From the NCBI GenBank assembly GCA_019022495.1, contig JAFEKR010000004.1, positions 744,001 to 808,000 of the forward strand: a stretch of 64,000 bases of DNA, read 5' to 3'. A model generated the notes under the pieces. The model ran no database searches. It was given only the letters and a program-made list of their open reading frames with translations, and was not told the DNA's origin. The position numbers and the translations under genes were made by a program. Positions 24,279-38,516 of the stretch are shown here, one piece after another; the first letter of the stretch is position 1, and the number at the start of each line of letters is the position of its first letter. The stretch comes from Epichloe hybrida (lineage: Eukaryota; Ascomycota; Sordariomycetes; Hypocreales; Clavicipitaceae).

Positions 24279-27200
24279 CTAGAACTTCTCTCTTTTAACA
24301 TAATTATTAACGCGTAATATTAATTATAGAAATAAAAAAGGAAAGATAGATTAAGAATGTAATTAATAAGGGATTTAAGGAAAAGAACTTATAGCTTATC
24401 TAGGCGTATAGTTACTAATAAAAGGGAAACAATAATCTCGCTTAGCTTATAAGCCTATGTAAGGATAAGTAAGTCCTTTTAAATCCCTTCTTTTCCTTAA
24501 AATAATATATATACCACACTATAGCGCGTATATAATGTCTTCCTTCTCCTTAGTAACACCTTTATTCTCCTACACACTACTATTAATTTCTATAGTCTAC
24601 TAGGAGGGCCTAGTAGGCTAGTGTAGTTATAGCTACTAGGGATATTAACTACAGGGGTATAAATCCCCTGCGTATTACTATCTTATCCCTATGGCTATCC
24701 TCCTAGAGGATTACCTTTTCCTCTTACTATATATATGTTACGCGTGGGTAACCTATTCCTTTATCTAGATAGTTATCTAGTTAGTTAAGATAAAGCTCTT
24801 AAGGGCCTTATTAGGTAATGCCTTTATAAAGGTATTAGCTAGGTTATTCTCTCTATTAATCCATTAGATCTCACAGAGTTCTTAGTGTTTATATAACTAT
24901 TAAAGGGCTATAATATCGATTATTAGGCGTTTCTTCTTTATTATACTAAGCTTAATAAGACACTTATATAAGGAGTATAAATCCATATATATAATAACTA
25001 GGATCTTTAGGAGCTTTAGTTAGTTAGTAACTAAGTTTAGGGTAGTTATAATTACATAAGCTATATTAACACTAGCTACTATACTATAGACTTCTAAGGC
25101 AAGCACGCTTTACATAACTCTCTTACTCTTTATTAAGCTAAAGTGTATAATATTACCTTTAATTGTGAATTTACTATTAGTGTAGTCTTTATTTGCTAGG
25201 ATAAGTATATATCCTAGTTATAAGGATAGGTCCTAGTTATTAGTAAAGGATCTATCTATAAAGGTAAAGAGCTTTGCCTTCTTAAGGTTAATTAGGATAA
25301 ACATTAGACCTCTCTCTAGGTAATCTATCTGCCACTTTAGGTAGTAATTAAGGGCTTTTACATTCTCTAGGGTTAGCTCCTAGTATTATATAGTAATAGA
25401 TAAGTTAAAGCAAGCCTCTAGTTAGCAGATTAAGGCAATATAAGCGCCTTAGGCCCTTTGCTTAATATACTTATGCTTTAAATTAGTTATAGGGACTAAC
25501 TCTAACTTATTACTCTACCCTTTCTGCTAGATCTTAATAGTATTATTCTCTAGCATAATAATACTACTATTAAACATAAGGGGACTATCCTAGGTTAGAA
25601 ACTGCTTTAGCTTTATATTAAAGCCTACTATAATAAGCTAGGTCTCTTCCTTCTTAGAGAACTTCTTATCTAAGAGGCTAATCGTGTTATTAGTCTATAT
25701 TCTAACATAGGCAAAGTTAGGGCTTTCCTTTATAGTTATAAGCAGGCAGGGATTATATGTAGAGGTTTCTATCTAGAGGTTCTCTTTATAATACTTATAA
25801 TACGTAACTTACTAGTGTATTCTTACTTTTATAAGCCTGTAAAGAGGTTTAATAACCCTTATAATTATACTAGGTAGGTAAAGGTGCTATATATGAATTA
25901 GTAAGCGTGCTAGGATTAGTTGCTTTAGTAATGTACAGGCCTATATATAAGCTTAATAGATATCTCTTAGCTAGATAAGGAATTTCCTTAATCTTGCTAA
26001 TAGGGCTATCGCGAGAATAAGACATTGGCTCGCGCGTTAAATCATTAGGGCCTATATAAGAATAGCTTATTTCCCTTTATTCTCATACCCTTAGATCACA
26101 AGGCATGACTTTTTGTAGGGTTCTATTATCTTACCTTTAATCTCATTAATAATTTAGGAATTAAAGATTTAAATTCTACTATGTTCTTCCTTATTAAATA
26201 TAATAAATTTAAACATACCTTACTTAATTAGAGTGTTAATCTCCGCTTTTATTAACAGCTTAAATAGTTTGCCTAGGGTCTTAATAATTCCTTCCTTACG
26301 TAGCTTAATTACAAGAGCTAGGTTACTATGTTCTTTTACTAATAGAAAGGTATTAGCACCTTAAGGTATTATAGGAGGGTTTTTCTATAGCCTTTTATGT
26401 CCTTACTTTAATAGTATTAGTAGCACTATATTCTTATTATAGGCCTCTTACCCTTTCTCTCCTTTCTCTTTACTAGGCTTTATTATCTTCTTTATATTAG
26501 GATTATTATAGTAAGGCTTAATAGATATTAACCTAAAGGTCTTTAGGCCTCTAGGCATATTAAGTATATAGCTCTCTCTAGTAATTATTAGTAGCTTATA
26601 CAGACCTACCTATCCCTTACCTTCTTACTAGACCTTAACCTTTAATCTAAGTAGTAAGCTAAGGGTCTTTAAGGTGTCTAGGCTATTATATTTAGTAAGA
26701 GCCTTATTAACCTTCTAGATAGTATGGAGTCTCTTAATCTCTTTAGTAGCTTTCTATACTATAATTATATGCTATATAATATTAGGTAATAGTAAGGACT
26801 TACTTATTATATGTAGGTAAGCTCTAAAGATAAGGAGGGTTAGGACAAGACTATTAGGGCCTATGGTGTTATTTAGGGCCTTAATTACTATTTAAAGGGC
26901 AATAGGTTCTAGCGTTATAGAGCATTCGTGTCTAATTATATTATAAGCTTTTTAGAGCGGCCTATAATACCTTTTAACCTTCCCTATACTATAGTGTGCC
27001 TTAATAGGGACTTCCTTAATTAAAATTAATATTAAAGCTACAAATTATCTAAATTCATTACTATAGAAGTTTGTTTTAGTATCTATAATAATAAAGTCTA
27101 GGGGGCCTAGGTAAGCATTAATCTAGCATATTCAGAGGGCTTCCTAGGTTATTTTCGCAGAGATATTATTAAGGAATTTCACTACGTTAAACACTATAGC

Positions 27201-30200
27201 TATATTTATAGCGTAAAGTATAGGGTAGTTACTATCTAGGTAAAAGATATTTACTATTACTTTATAATTAAAGCTATACTTATCCTTAAGGGTAAACTTA
27301 AAGTAATTAGGGCTATTTATATATATTTAGTATTAGTAGTAGATTCTTATTAGCTCCCTAATAGCTTTAATATTAATATTATACCCTAATTTACAAAGAA
27401 CCTTATGTAAACATTAGATTAATGGATGCCTAAAGTAGCGATGTAATTACTATAGCTTACCTTCTATAAGGTAGCTCTAAGTAACTACTTCTTCTTTCTA
27501 TATAAGAAGCATCTAGGTATAGCCTTATTTATATATAACAGGGACTTTAATATTTCCTTATTATAGTGTGTTCTTAGAGATATTAAAGTTAATCTTTAGA
27601 TAGTCTATATTATTAAGGGATAAGAGGAATAAAGTATTTATAGGGATAACCTAAAAGAGAATATTTCTAAAGGGAGTAGGCATATTAGCTAATCTAAGCG
27701 CGATGATTAGGTCTCCTACGCTAAATCTAACTAATGCCTTCTTCTTTATTAATTTATTAAGCTATAATATAGGTATCTAATGTTATAAAGCAAGAAATTA
27801 AGGGTGCCTTACTATAGAGAACTTTGCGGCTCCTATATTAGGCATAATCCCTTAGAATGTCACATAGGAATAGTAATCTTCTAATATAAACATTACTAAG
27901 GCTTTATTCATGAGTTCCTACTAAAAGGGGTTTTCTTTGCTTAGGCTATAATACACTGCTTGCCTTATTAGGAATTAAACCGTTTTCTTGCCATTAATAT
28001 AAGTTCTACATATAAAGAAACTTATAGGTACTAGCCTATTTATATTATTAGGGCTATTATTAAATCTAATACTCTTTATATACTAAGCGATTTTGTTATT
28101 AATAAGGGGTTAGGACTTATATTCTCCCTTATACTAAGTAAGAAATAAATAATATAAGTTATTAGTTAGATCTATAAGGTAGTGGTTCTTAAAGCATTAA
28201 AACGCCTTCTTATAGTCCTCTTTAGGGTGCTTAGATAACTAGTATCCTTCCTTACTATATATATAGCACTTCTTTATATAAGGAGTACCTCCTCTTCCTT
28301 ATGGTTTTAAGGGGTATTAGGTCTCTTTTCCCTTCCTATTATATCTTTAGTTAGTCTAGAATTGCTCTAGGGTTATAGCTTTAGTTAGGAACTATTAATG
28401 GTTTTTCTTCTTTTCCTTAATAAGATAAAGGGTTATTCTAATCCATTTATAGAACTCTTATAGTCTATCTAGCAGATCTATAATTACTTCTCTACACTCT
28501 AGAATACTATAATAAGCTCTAATAAGTTAATTCCAGAGTGCTCTTTTAGTTTAGCCTACTTTAAGCACTACTTATTATAAGATAGCTAGTCTTTTTATAA
28601 GTTTATTAAAGTATTTAATTATTAACTTACTTAGGTTATTATTTATTATTCCTTACAGGGAAGTATTATTTCACTCTAGTAGATATCTTTGCTATGTATT
28701 CTTAGTTTTAAATCGTTCTCTTATATAGCTAATAAGCATAAGGAGATCTTATGGTTATTTAGGTTTAGAGAGGTAGTCTATATAGTATTATAGTGCTTTA
28801 CCTTTAAGTATAACCTTAAAAGCATAACTAGCTTATTTAGGCTAGATGTTAAGTAACTTATACTTTCTATAGAATATTTAAAGCTTTAATTCTAGGATAT
28901 TATAGTTATTAGCGCTATAGAGTTATTCTTTAGGGTATACCTTAAATAGGTTAATAATTTACTTTAGCAAAGGTCCCTAGGTCTATAGGGGTTCTCTAGG
29001 TATTTCCCTTTATATTTATAAAAGGGGTGGTAAGGTCTTTAGGAAGTAAGAGGGTAGCTTTATAGGCAGTACCCTTAGGGCTTATTATTCTCTCTAATCC
29101 TTCTCTTCCTTATATTAGGAAAGAGGAATTATAGCTCTTTAAGCTATACTAATAGGGGCACTACTAGCCCTAGATAGCATAGGTTACCTCTATTAGTAAC
29201 TCTCTTACTTAGGGGTATTATTAGTAGTATTACTAGGGTAATACTACTAACTTACCTTTAGTAAAGGTATAGGTAGGGGAGTTACCTATGAATGCTTATA
29301 AATAGTATCCTTACGCAGTCTTAACTCTAGGTTAATTAACCTTCCTAGGGGAGATTAGCTAGGCTTTCCTAGAGGGGATTAACTTAGTCTTCCTAAGGGA
29401 GTCTAGCTTATTAATCCTTTTAATAGTAATTATACTAATAAATAAGGTGATAGGGTAGGTTACCTAGTTCTAATATTACTATTATCTAGTAGATTACAGA
29501 AGAACTCTTTATTCTATAGGTTTTTTTAGAAGCCTATATACTTTTTCCTAGCCTCTTTAATTTCTTTAAGAGTTTAAAATCTAAATTCTTCTTAGTTTAC
29601 TACTTCTTTAAGGTTATTTACTATCTTAGTGCCTCTTTTAATAGTTATATACACTCTATTATAAAGAAAATAGTCTTAAAGTCTATTCTATAAAAGGTCT
29701 CTCCCTTTTATAAACTTATCCCTTAACTATTTATAGAAGTTATTACTAAATTCAGAGAACAGTATTCTTTTAAATAACCCTCGCTTCTTATATTATTTAG
29801 TTTTTATAAGGATATAAAGACTAATTTCCTTAGGTGTTATTATCTCTTTATATTTAGAACTTCCTATTTATTAGAGTAGTTCTTTTATAATATATTATTA
29901 AAGCCTTATAGAGATATAAGGGTATAGGTTAGTGTAAATAGGGGTTTTTCCTTTATTAAGGTATTTATTACTATCTCCTATTTTAACGCCTTCTATAGTA
30001 TTATTATAGCTATTAGTCTTACTAGGAACTCTAAATTAACTAGAGGTCCTAGATAGTCTAGCTATATCTAATATTCTAATTAATTAAGGGAGGTAGATCT
30101 TATAATATAAGGAGATAAGGGGTATAACTATGATTATGTAATATATTTTGGATGTAAAGGATTATAAGGCGAGGTAGTTGACTTTAAATACGTAATAGAA

Positions 30201-30468
30201 TACATAATAAAGAAAGACAAGGGAATAGCTTAGCTACTAGTGTTAAACCTTTCTTTATTATTTTAGAGTCTATATAGATATAAATATTAATACTAAAGTA
30301 AGAAGAGAGCTATATTATACCTTTCCGTTAGTACAACTTATTATTAAACGTAGCCCTCCTATTATATAGGGTAAGTCATTATTAGATAAGCTACCTTTTC
30401 TAATTAACCTTACTAATCTACAGTATTCAAAGACTATGTAGTTATTTATAAAGGTAACTACTAATTAG
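24279..30468 (-). pseudogene. Copia-A gag-pol pseudogene (A2)
   Basis: Minus-strand order gag, PR, INT, RT, RNase H from right to left. RNase H occupies about 24780-25370 and ends in a segment read as REDNLADALTKA-type, diagnostic of fungal copia. RT occupies about 25650-26390 and contains the FNS..INEIKGK and KSRL...GY blocks. Integrase and gag are placed by alignment to A3. Stops at Gln/Trp codons occur throughout, and the YVDD region is degraded. Less AT-rich than A1. Not functional. Confidence 0.75.
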
Positions 30469-30775
30469 TGTTAGATTCACAGGGTATTAAATTTAATATA
30501 ATATAGTTATAAGCCTAAAGAATAGTATTATTATTAATTATCTATTCTAGGCTACGTTATCTATTATTATAATTAATTAAGTTATAGGAAAAGAGAGGTA
30601 AGAAGCTAGAAGTTATAATACATAAAGGGAAAAGGGGTTACGCGTTTATATCCCCACATTTCCTAGCTAATTAACGTGCTAGGTTATGGGTCACGTGTGG
30701 GGTTCGCACGCGGCCTGAGCTTCTGCTAGGTAATTGCGGCTGCGACGCGCGATTAATATCACCTTTGTTCTAACA
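30469..30775 (-). repeat. 5' LTR of Copia-A A2 (307 bp)
   Basis: The left half is mutated (ATTAAATTTAATATAATATA), the right half is not (GGTCACGTGTGGGGTTCGCACGCGG). Ends CTAACA before the target copy CTAGA. The 3' LTR at 23972-24278 shows the reverse pattern of preserved sites, so the two LTRs were mutated independently. Confidence 0.85.
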
Positions 30776-30928
30776 CTAGATGCTAGGAAAGTAAGCGAAA
30801 TCTATATATAGGGCAAAAGAGGGTGGCGAATTAATGTAGCTAATTATATCACGTGTATCGCGCTAGACCTATAATTTAGTCTAGTCTTTAGCTATAATTA
30901 AACTAATAAAGATCCAAAGGAATTAACA

Positions 30929-32019
30929 CTAGTAATCTCTTTTTTTCCTTTGTAGCTAAAGAGCTTAAAAACATAATAAAAATTAGATTAAAGGAAAGTG
31001 TATATAAGTAAATCTCTTAATAAGTATCCGCTACCCTAATTAGCTATTATAGTATTAGTTAATTAAATTAATCTATTAGTCCTTATCTAAGCTCCTGTTT
31101 CCTAATATTATAGGTCTCTTTACCTATCCTTTAATATAAATTATTAATTTATTTAAATTAATTAAATTAATTAAAGAGAAAAGTAATGAATTTAGTAATG
31201 CTTTAGTTATTATATTTACTAGATTATTATTATTGTTAATCCACCTAACTTTATAGATCTTATGCCTCTTGTATAATTAATAAAGAGCTATAATATTAAT
31301 TATTAGTCTTTTCTCCTTTATAGTTCCTAGCTTTATAAGGTATTTATATAATAAAAAAGAGTTAGTGTAAAGGATTATAGGGATTTAAGGTATCTTTAAT
31401 TAATCTATAATCTAATAGAGAGTTATAGAAATTATATAGGTAATATCTATGCCTTAAACTATACTATATAACTTAGAGGTAAGCGTGCTATAGGTAACTT
31501 ATTTACTCTTTATTAAACTATACATAATAATATTACCTTTTATAATAAAGGTATTGTTATTTTGCATTATCTTGTTGCTAATCATAATTATGTATCTAAT
31601 CTATAAGCTTAAATCCTTATTATTAGTAAGTAATCTATTTATAAACATAAAGAGCTTTACCTCCTTAAGAACTAAGGGGATATATTATAGTCTATATTAT
31701 TAATTCTTAAGCTACTACTTAAGGTGTTTATTAAGATATATAATATCTTTAGTAAAGGGTTTTTAGTATTAAGCTATAATTAATAGGTTATACAAAGCTT
31801 CTAGTTAATATATAGTTGTAATATAGCTCCCTTAGGCTTATTATTTTATGTAATCTTACTTTACTATTAGGGATTAAGAATTAACTTCCTTAATCTTCTA
31901 ACTTTAACCTTTCTAGGTTAAGATTAATAAATTATTAGTATTCTAGGTTAAGATATAACTATTAAAGATAAGGGGGTTCTTAGTGGTTAATCATTACTTC
32001 TTTTTAGCTATAAAGTTAG
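30929..32019 (-). pseudogene. Copia-B B2 RNase H and 3' region
   Basis: Matches the reverse complement of B3 54620-55612. Carries the RNase H C-terminal half in minus frame (31250-31700: relatives of KEKRLMIDIMAL and HEVRWIN blocks). About 300 bp of 3' leader lie next to the LTR. Cut at 32019 by A3; the upstream RT continues at 38829. Confidence 0.7.
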
Positions 32020-32326
32020 TGTTGGATTCACAGGGTATTGAATTCAATGTAATACAGTCGTGAGCCCGAAGAATAGTATTGTTATCAATTATCTATTCTA
32101 GGCTACGTTGTCTGTTGTTATAATTGATTTAGTTGTAGGAAAAGAGAAGTAAAAAGCTAGAAGTTATAATACATAAAGGGAAAAGGGAATGCGCGTTTAT
32201 ATCCTCACATTTCCTAGCTAATCAACGTGCTAGGTTATGGGTTACGTATAGGGTCCGCGCGCGGCCTAAGCTTTTGCTAGGTAATTATAGCTACGACGCG
32301 TGATTAATATTACCTTTATTCTAACA
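32020..32326 (-). repeat. 3' LTR of Copia-A A3 (307 bp)
   Basis: First 130 bases unmutated (GAATTCAATGTAATACAGTC); ends CTAACA. The purine tract lies next to it on the minus strand (32331-32345). Confidence 0.9.
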
Positions 32327-35300
32327 CTAGAACTTCTCTCTTTTAACATAATTATTAATATGTAATATTAATTATAGAAATGAAAAAGGAAAGATAGATT
32401 AAGAATGTAATTAATAGGGAATATAAGGAAAAGAACTTATAGCCTATCTAGGCGTATAGTTACTAATAAAAGGGAAATAATAATCTTGCTTAGCCTATAA
32501 GCCTATATAAGGATAAGTAAGTCCTTCCGAATCCCTTCTTTTCCTTAAAATAACATATATACCACACTATAGCGCGTATATAATATCTTCCTCCTCCTTA
32601 GCAATACCTTTATCCTCCTACACACCACTATTAATTTCTATAGTTCACTAGGAGAGCCTAGTAAGCTAGTATAGTTATAGCTACTAGGGATATTAACTAT
32701 AGGGGCATAAATCCCCTATATATTACTATCTTATCCCTATAGCTACCCTCCTAGAGAATTACCTTTTTCTCTTACCACGCGTGTATTACACATAGGTAAC
32801 CTATCCCTCTATCTAGATAGTTATCTAGTTAGTTAAGATAAAGCTCTTAAGGGCCTTGTTAGGTAATACCTTTATAAAGGCATTAGCTAGGTTATCCTCT
32901 TTATTAATCTATTAGATCTCATAGAGTTCTTAGCGTTTATATAACTATTAAAGGGCTATAATATTAATTATTAGGCGTTTCTCCTTTATTATACTAAGCT
33001 TAATAAGGCACTTATATAAGGAGTATAAATCCATATATACAATAACTAGGATCTTTAGGAGCTTTAGTTAGTTAGTAACTAAGTTTAGGGTGGTTGTAAT
33101 TACGTAAGCTATATTAACACTAGCTACTATGCTATAGACTTCTAAGGCAAGCATGCTTTATATAACTCTCTTGCTCTTTATTAAGCTAAAGTGCACAATA
33201 TTACCTTTAATCATAAACTTACTATTAGTATAGTCTTTATTTACTAGGATAAGTATATATCCTAGTTATAAGGATAGGTCCTAGTTATTAGCAAAGGATT
33301 TATTTATAAAGGTAAAGAGCTTTACTTTCTTAAGGTTAATTAGGATAAACATTAGACCTCTCTCTAGGTAATCTATCTACTACTTTAGGTAGTAATTAAG
33401 GGCTTTTACATCCTCTAGGGTTAGCTTCTAGTATTATATAGTAACAGATAGGTTAAAGTAAGCCTCTGGTTAGCAGATTAAGGCAATATAAGCGCCTCAG
33501 GCCCTTTACTTAACATATTTACGCTTTAAGTTAGTTATTAAAACTAACTTTAACTTATTACTCTACCCTTTCTACTAGATCTTAATAGTATTATTCTCTA
33601 GTAAGATAATACCACTATTAAATATAAGAGGGTAGTCCTAAGTTAGGAATTGCTTTAGCTTTATATTAAAGCTTACTATAGTAAGCTAGGTCTCTTCCTT
33701 CTTAGAGAACTTCTTATCTAAGAGGCTGATTATATTATTAGTTTATATTCTAATATAGGTAAAGTTAGGGCTTTCCTTTATAGTTACAAGCAGGTAGGGA
33801 TTATATATAGAGGTTTCTATCTAGAGGTTCTCTCTATAATACTTGTAATACGTAACCTACTAGTGTGTTCCTACCTCTGCAAGCTTATAGAGGGGTTTTA
33901 TAACCCTTAAGATTGTACTAGGCAGGTAGAGATACTATATTTAAATCAGCAAGCACGCTAGGATTAGCTACTCTAGCAATATACAGGCCTGTACATAAGC
34001 CTAATAGATATCTCTTAGCTAGATAAGGAATTTCCTTAATCTTACTAATAGGGCTATTACGAGGATAAGATATTAGCTCGCGCGTTAAATCGTTAGGGCC
34101 TATGTGAGAATAGCTTATTTCCCTTCATTCTTATACCCTTAGATTATAAGGCGTGACTTTTTATAGGGTTCTATTATCTTGCCCTTAATCTCATTAATAA
34201 TCTAGGAATTAAAGATTTGAATTCCACTATGTTCTTCCTTATTAAATATAATGAATTTAAACATACCTTACTTAATTAGAGTGTTAATTTCCGCTTTTAT
34301 TAATAGCTTAAAAGGTTTACTAGGGGTCTTAATGATTCCTTCCTTATATAGCTTAATTATAAGAGCTAGGTTACTATATTCTTTTGCTAATAGGAAGGTA
34401 TTAGTACCTTAAGGCATTATAGAAGGGTTCTTCCATGGCCTTTCATGTCCTTGCTTTAGTAGTATTAGTAGCACTATATTCTTATTATAGGCCTCTTACC
34501 CTTTTTCTCCTTTCTTTTCACTAGGCTTTACTATCTTCTTTACACTAGGATTATTATAGTAAGGCTTAATAGATATTAACCTAAAGGTCTTTAGGCCTCT
34601 AGGTATATTAAGTATATAGCTTTCTCTAGTAATTACTAGTAGCTTATATAGACTTACCTATCCCTTACCTTCTTACTAGACCTTAACCTTTAATCTAAGT
34701 AGTAAGCTAAGGGTCTTTAAGGTATCTAGGCTATTATATTTAGTAAGGGCCTTATTAACCTTCTAGATAGCGTAGAGTCTCTTAATCTCTTTAGTAGCCT
34801 TCTATACTATAATTACATACTATGTAATATTAGGTAATAGTAGGGACTTATTTATTATATATAGGTAGGCTCTAAAGATAAGGAGGGTTAGGATAAGACT
34901 ATTAGGGCCTGCGGTGTTATTTAGAGCCTTAATTGCTATTTAAAGGGTAATAGGTTCTGGCGTTATAGGGTATTTATGTCTAATTATATTATAGGCTCTT
35001 TAGAGCGGCCTATAATACCTTTTAACCTTCCCTATACTATAGTATACCTTAATAGGGACTTCCTTAATTAAAATTAATATTAAAGCTACAAATTATCTAA
35101 ATTCATTACTATAGAAGTTTGTTCTAGCGTCTATAATAATAAAGTCTAGGGGGCCTAGGTAAGTATTAATCTAGCATATTCGGAAGGCTTCCTAGGTTGT
35201 TTTCGTAGAGATATTATTAAGGAATTTCGCTACATTAAACGCTGTGGCTATATCTATAGTGTAGAGTGTAGGGTAGTTACTATCTAGGTAAAAGATATTT

Positions 35301-38300
35301 ACTATTACTTTATAATTAAAGCTACACTTATCCTTAAGGGTAAACTTAAAGCAATTAGGGCTATCTACGTGTATTTAGCATTAGTAGCAGATTCTCGTTA
35401 GCTCCCTAATAGCTTTAATATTAATATTATACCCTAATCTATAAAGAACCTTATATAAACGTTAGATTAATAGATGCCTAAAGCAGTAGTGTAGTTACTA
35501 TAGCTTACTCTCTATAAGGTAGCTCTAAGCAACTGCTTCTTCTTTCTATATAAGAAGCATCTAGGCATACCCCTATTTATGTATAATAGGTACTTTAATA
35601 TTTCCTTATTATAGTATGTTCTTAGAGATATTAAAGTTAATCTTTAGATAGTCTATATTATTAAGGGATAAGAGAAATAGAGTGTTTATAAGGATAACCT
35701 AAAAGAGAATATTTCTAAAGGGAGTAAGCACTATAGCTACTCTAAGCGTAATAATTAGGTCTCCCGCGCTAAACCTAACTAATACCTTCTTCTCTATTAA
35801 TTTATCAAGCTGCAATGTAAGCATCTAATATTATAAAGTAAGAAATTAAGGGTGCCCTACTATAAAGAACTTTACAGCTCCTGTATTAGGCATAATCCCT
35901 TAGAATATTACATAGGAATAGCAATCTTCTAATATAAACGTTACTAAGGCTTTATTTATAAGTTCCTGCTAAAAGGGGTTTTCTTTGCTTAGGCTATAAT
36001 ACGCTACTTACCTTATTAGGAATTGAACTGTTTTCTCGCTATTAATATGGGTTCTATATGTAAAGAAGCTTATTAGTACTAGCCTATCTATATCATTAGG
36101 GCTGTTATTAAATCCAATGCTCTTTATATACTAAGCAATTTTATTATTAATAAGGGTTTAGGACTTGTGTTCTCCCTTATACTAAGTAAGGAATAAATAA
36201 TATAAGTTATTAGTTAGATCTATAAGGTAGTGGTTCTTAAAGTATTAAAATGCCTTCTTATAGTTCTCTTTAGGGTGCTTAGATAACTAGTATCCTTCCT
36301 TGCTATATATATAGCACTTCTTTATGTAGGGAGTACCTCCTCTTTCTTATAGTTTTAAGGGGTATTAGGTCTCTTTTCTATTCCTATTATATCTTTAGTT
36401 AGTCTAGAATTACTCTAGGGTTATAGCTTTAGTTAGGAACTATTAATAGTTCTTCTTCTCTTCCTTAATAAGATAAAGGGTTATTCTAATCTATTTATAG
36501 AACTCTTATAGTCTATCTAGCGGATCTATAATTACTCCTCTATACTCTAGAATACTATAATAGGCTTTAATAAGTTAATTCTAGAGTGCCCTTTTAGTTT
36601 AGCTTACTTTAGGCACTACTTATTATAAGATAGCTAGTCTTTCTATAAGTTTATTAAAGCATTTAATCATTAACTTACTTAGGTTATTATTTACTATTCC
36701 TCGTAGGGAAGTGTTATTTCACTCTAGTAGATATCTTTACTATATATCCTTGGTTTTAAATTATTCTCTTATATAGCTAATAAGCATAGGGAGATCTTAT
36801 AGTTATCTAGGTTTAGAGAGGTAGTCTATATAGTATTATAGTACTTTGCCTTTAAGTATAACCTTAAAAGCATAACTAGCTTATTTAGGCTAGATATTAA
36901 GTAACTTACACTTCCTATAGAATATTTAAAGCTTTAATTTAAGGATATTATAGTTATTAGCGCTATAGAGTTACTTTTTAGGGTATACCTTAGATAGGTT
37001 AATAATTTACTTTAGTAAAGGTCTCTAGGTCTATAAGGGTCCTCTAGGTGTTTCCCTTTATATTTATAGAAGGGGTAGTAAGGTCTTTAGGAAGTAAGAG
37101 GGTAGCTTTATAAGCAGTACCCTTAGGGCTTGTTATTCTCTCTAATCCTCCTCTTCCTTATATTAGGAAGGAGAAATTATAGCTTTTTAAGCTATACTAA
37201 TAGGGGCACTACTAGCCCTAGATAGCATAGGTTACCTCTATTAGTAATTCTCCTATTTAGGGGCATTATTAGTAGTGTTACTAGGGTAATACTACTAACT
37301 TACCTCTAGTAAAGGTATAGGTAAGGGAGTTACTTGTAAATACTTACGAATAGCATTCTTAGGCGGTCTTAACTCTAGGTTAATTAACCTTCCTAGGGGA
37401 GATTAGCTAGGCCTTCCTAGAGGGGATTAACTTAGTCTTCCTAGGGGAGTCTAGCTTATTAATCCTTTTAATAGTAATTATACTAATAAATAAGGTAATA
37501 GGGTAAGTTACCTAGTTCTAACATTACTATTATCTAGTAGATTATAGAAGAACTCTTTATTCTATAGGTTCTTTTAGAAGCCTATATACTTTTTCCTAGC
37601 CTCTTTAATTTCTTTAAGAGTCTAAAATCTAAATTCTTCTTAGTTTACTACTTCTTTAAGGTTATTTACTATCTTAGTGCCTCTTCTAATAGTTATATAT
37701 ACTCTATTATAAAGAAAATAGTCTTAAAGTTTATTTTATAAAAGGTCTCTCCCTTCCGCAAACTTATCCCTTAACTATCTATAGAAGTTATTACTAAATT
37801 TAGAGAATAGTGTTTTTCTAAATAACCCTTACTCCTTATATTATTTAGTCTTTATAAGGATATAAAGACTAATTTCCTTAGGTGTTCTTATCTCTTTATA
37901 TTTAGAACTTCCTATTTATTAGAGTAGTTCTTCTATAATATGTTATTAAAGCCTTACAGAGATATAAGGGTATAGGTTAGTGTAGACAGGGGTTTTTCCT
38001 TTATTAGGGTATTTATTATTATCTCCTGTTTTAATACCTTCTATAGTATTATTATAGCTATTAGTCTCGCTAGGAACTCTAAATTAACTAAAGGTCCTAG
38101 ATAGTCTAGCTACATCTAATATTTTAATTAATTAAGGGAGGTAAATCTTATAATATAAGGAGAAAAGGGGTATAATTATAATTATATAACATGTTTTAGA
38201 TGTAAAGGATTGCGAGGTAAGGTAGTTAACTTTAAATACGTAATAGAACATATAACAAAGAAAGATAAGGGGATAGCTTAGCTACTAGCATTAAACCTTT

Positions 38301-38516
38301 CTTTATTATTTCAAAGTCTATATAAATATAGATATTAATACTAAAGTAAGAAAAGAGCTATATTATACCTTTCCATTAGCATAACTTATTATCAAATATA
38401 GCCCTCCTATTTTATAGGGCAAGTCGTTATTAGATAAGCTACCTCTTCTAATTAACCTTACTAATCTACGGTGTTCAAAGACTACGTGGTTATCTATAAA
38501 GGTAACCACTAATTAG
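32327..38516 (-). pseudogene. Copia-A gag-pol pseudogene (A3)
   Basis: Best-preserved Copia-A polyprotein, still with many Gln/Trp stops. RNase H at about 32830-33420: residues read IHTDSYSL-like with mutations, then KEKRLIINIIAL, then RWINKEDNLANAFIK-like; relatives have RWIxGxDNPADAMTK. RT at about 33700-34440: IFNS.IINEIKGKIIEPYKKSRLII, then a RASQYLIF block. The reading is separated into short pieces by stops. Integrase, protease and gag occupy about 34700-38400 by order; I did not pin their motifs. It would encode the particle, integrase and reverse transcriptase in an active relative. Confidence 0.75.

Larger units (their letters stand above)
23972..30775 (-). mobile_element. Copia-A copy A2, complete (6804 bp)
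   Basis: Complete element inserted in the LTR of B2, with a perfect target duplication CTAGA at 23967-23971 and 30776-30780. LTRs are 307 bp each (23972-24278 and 30469-30775). On the minus strand the purine tract AAAAGAGAGAAG precedes the left (3') LTR, and the leader CTAATTAGTAGTTACC follows the right (5') LTR. Total length is exactly that of A3. Confidence 0.93.
23858..30928 (-). repeat. 3' LTR of Copia-B B2, interrupted by A2
   Basis: Two halves, 23858-23971 and 30781-30928, separated by A2 and one copy of CTAGA. Together about 260 bp, the family length. It ends TTAACA next to the 3' internal region, which continues at 30929 as in B3 read backward. Confidence 0.8.
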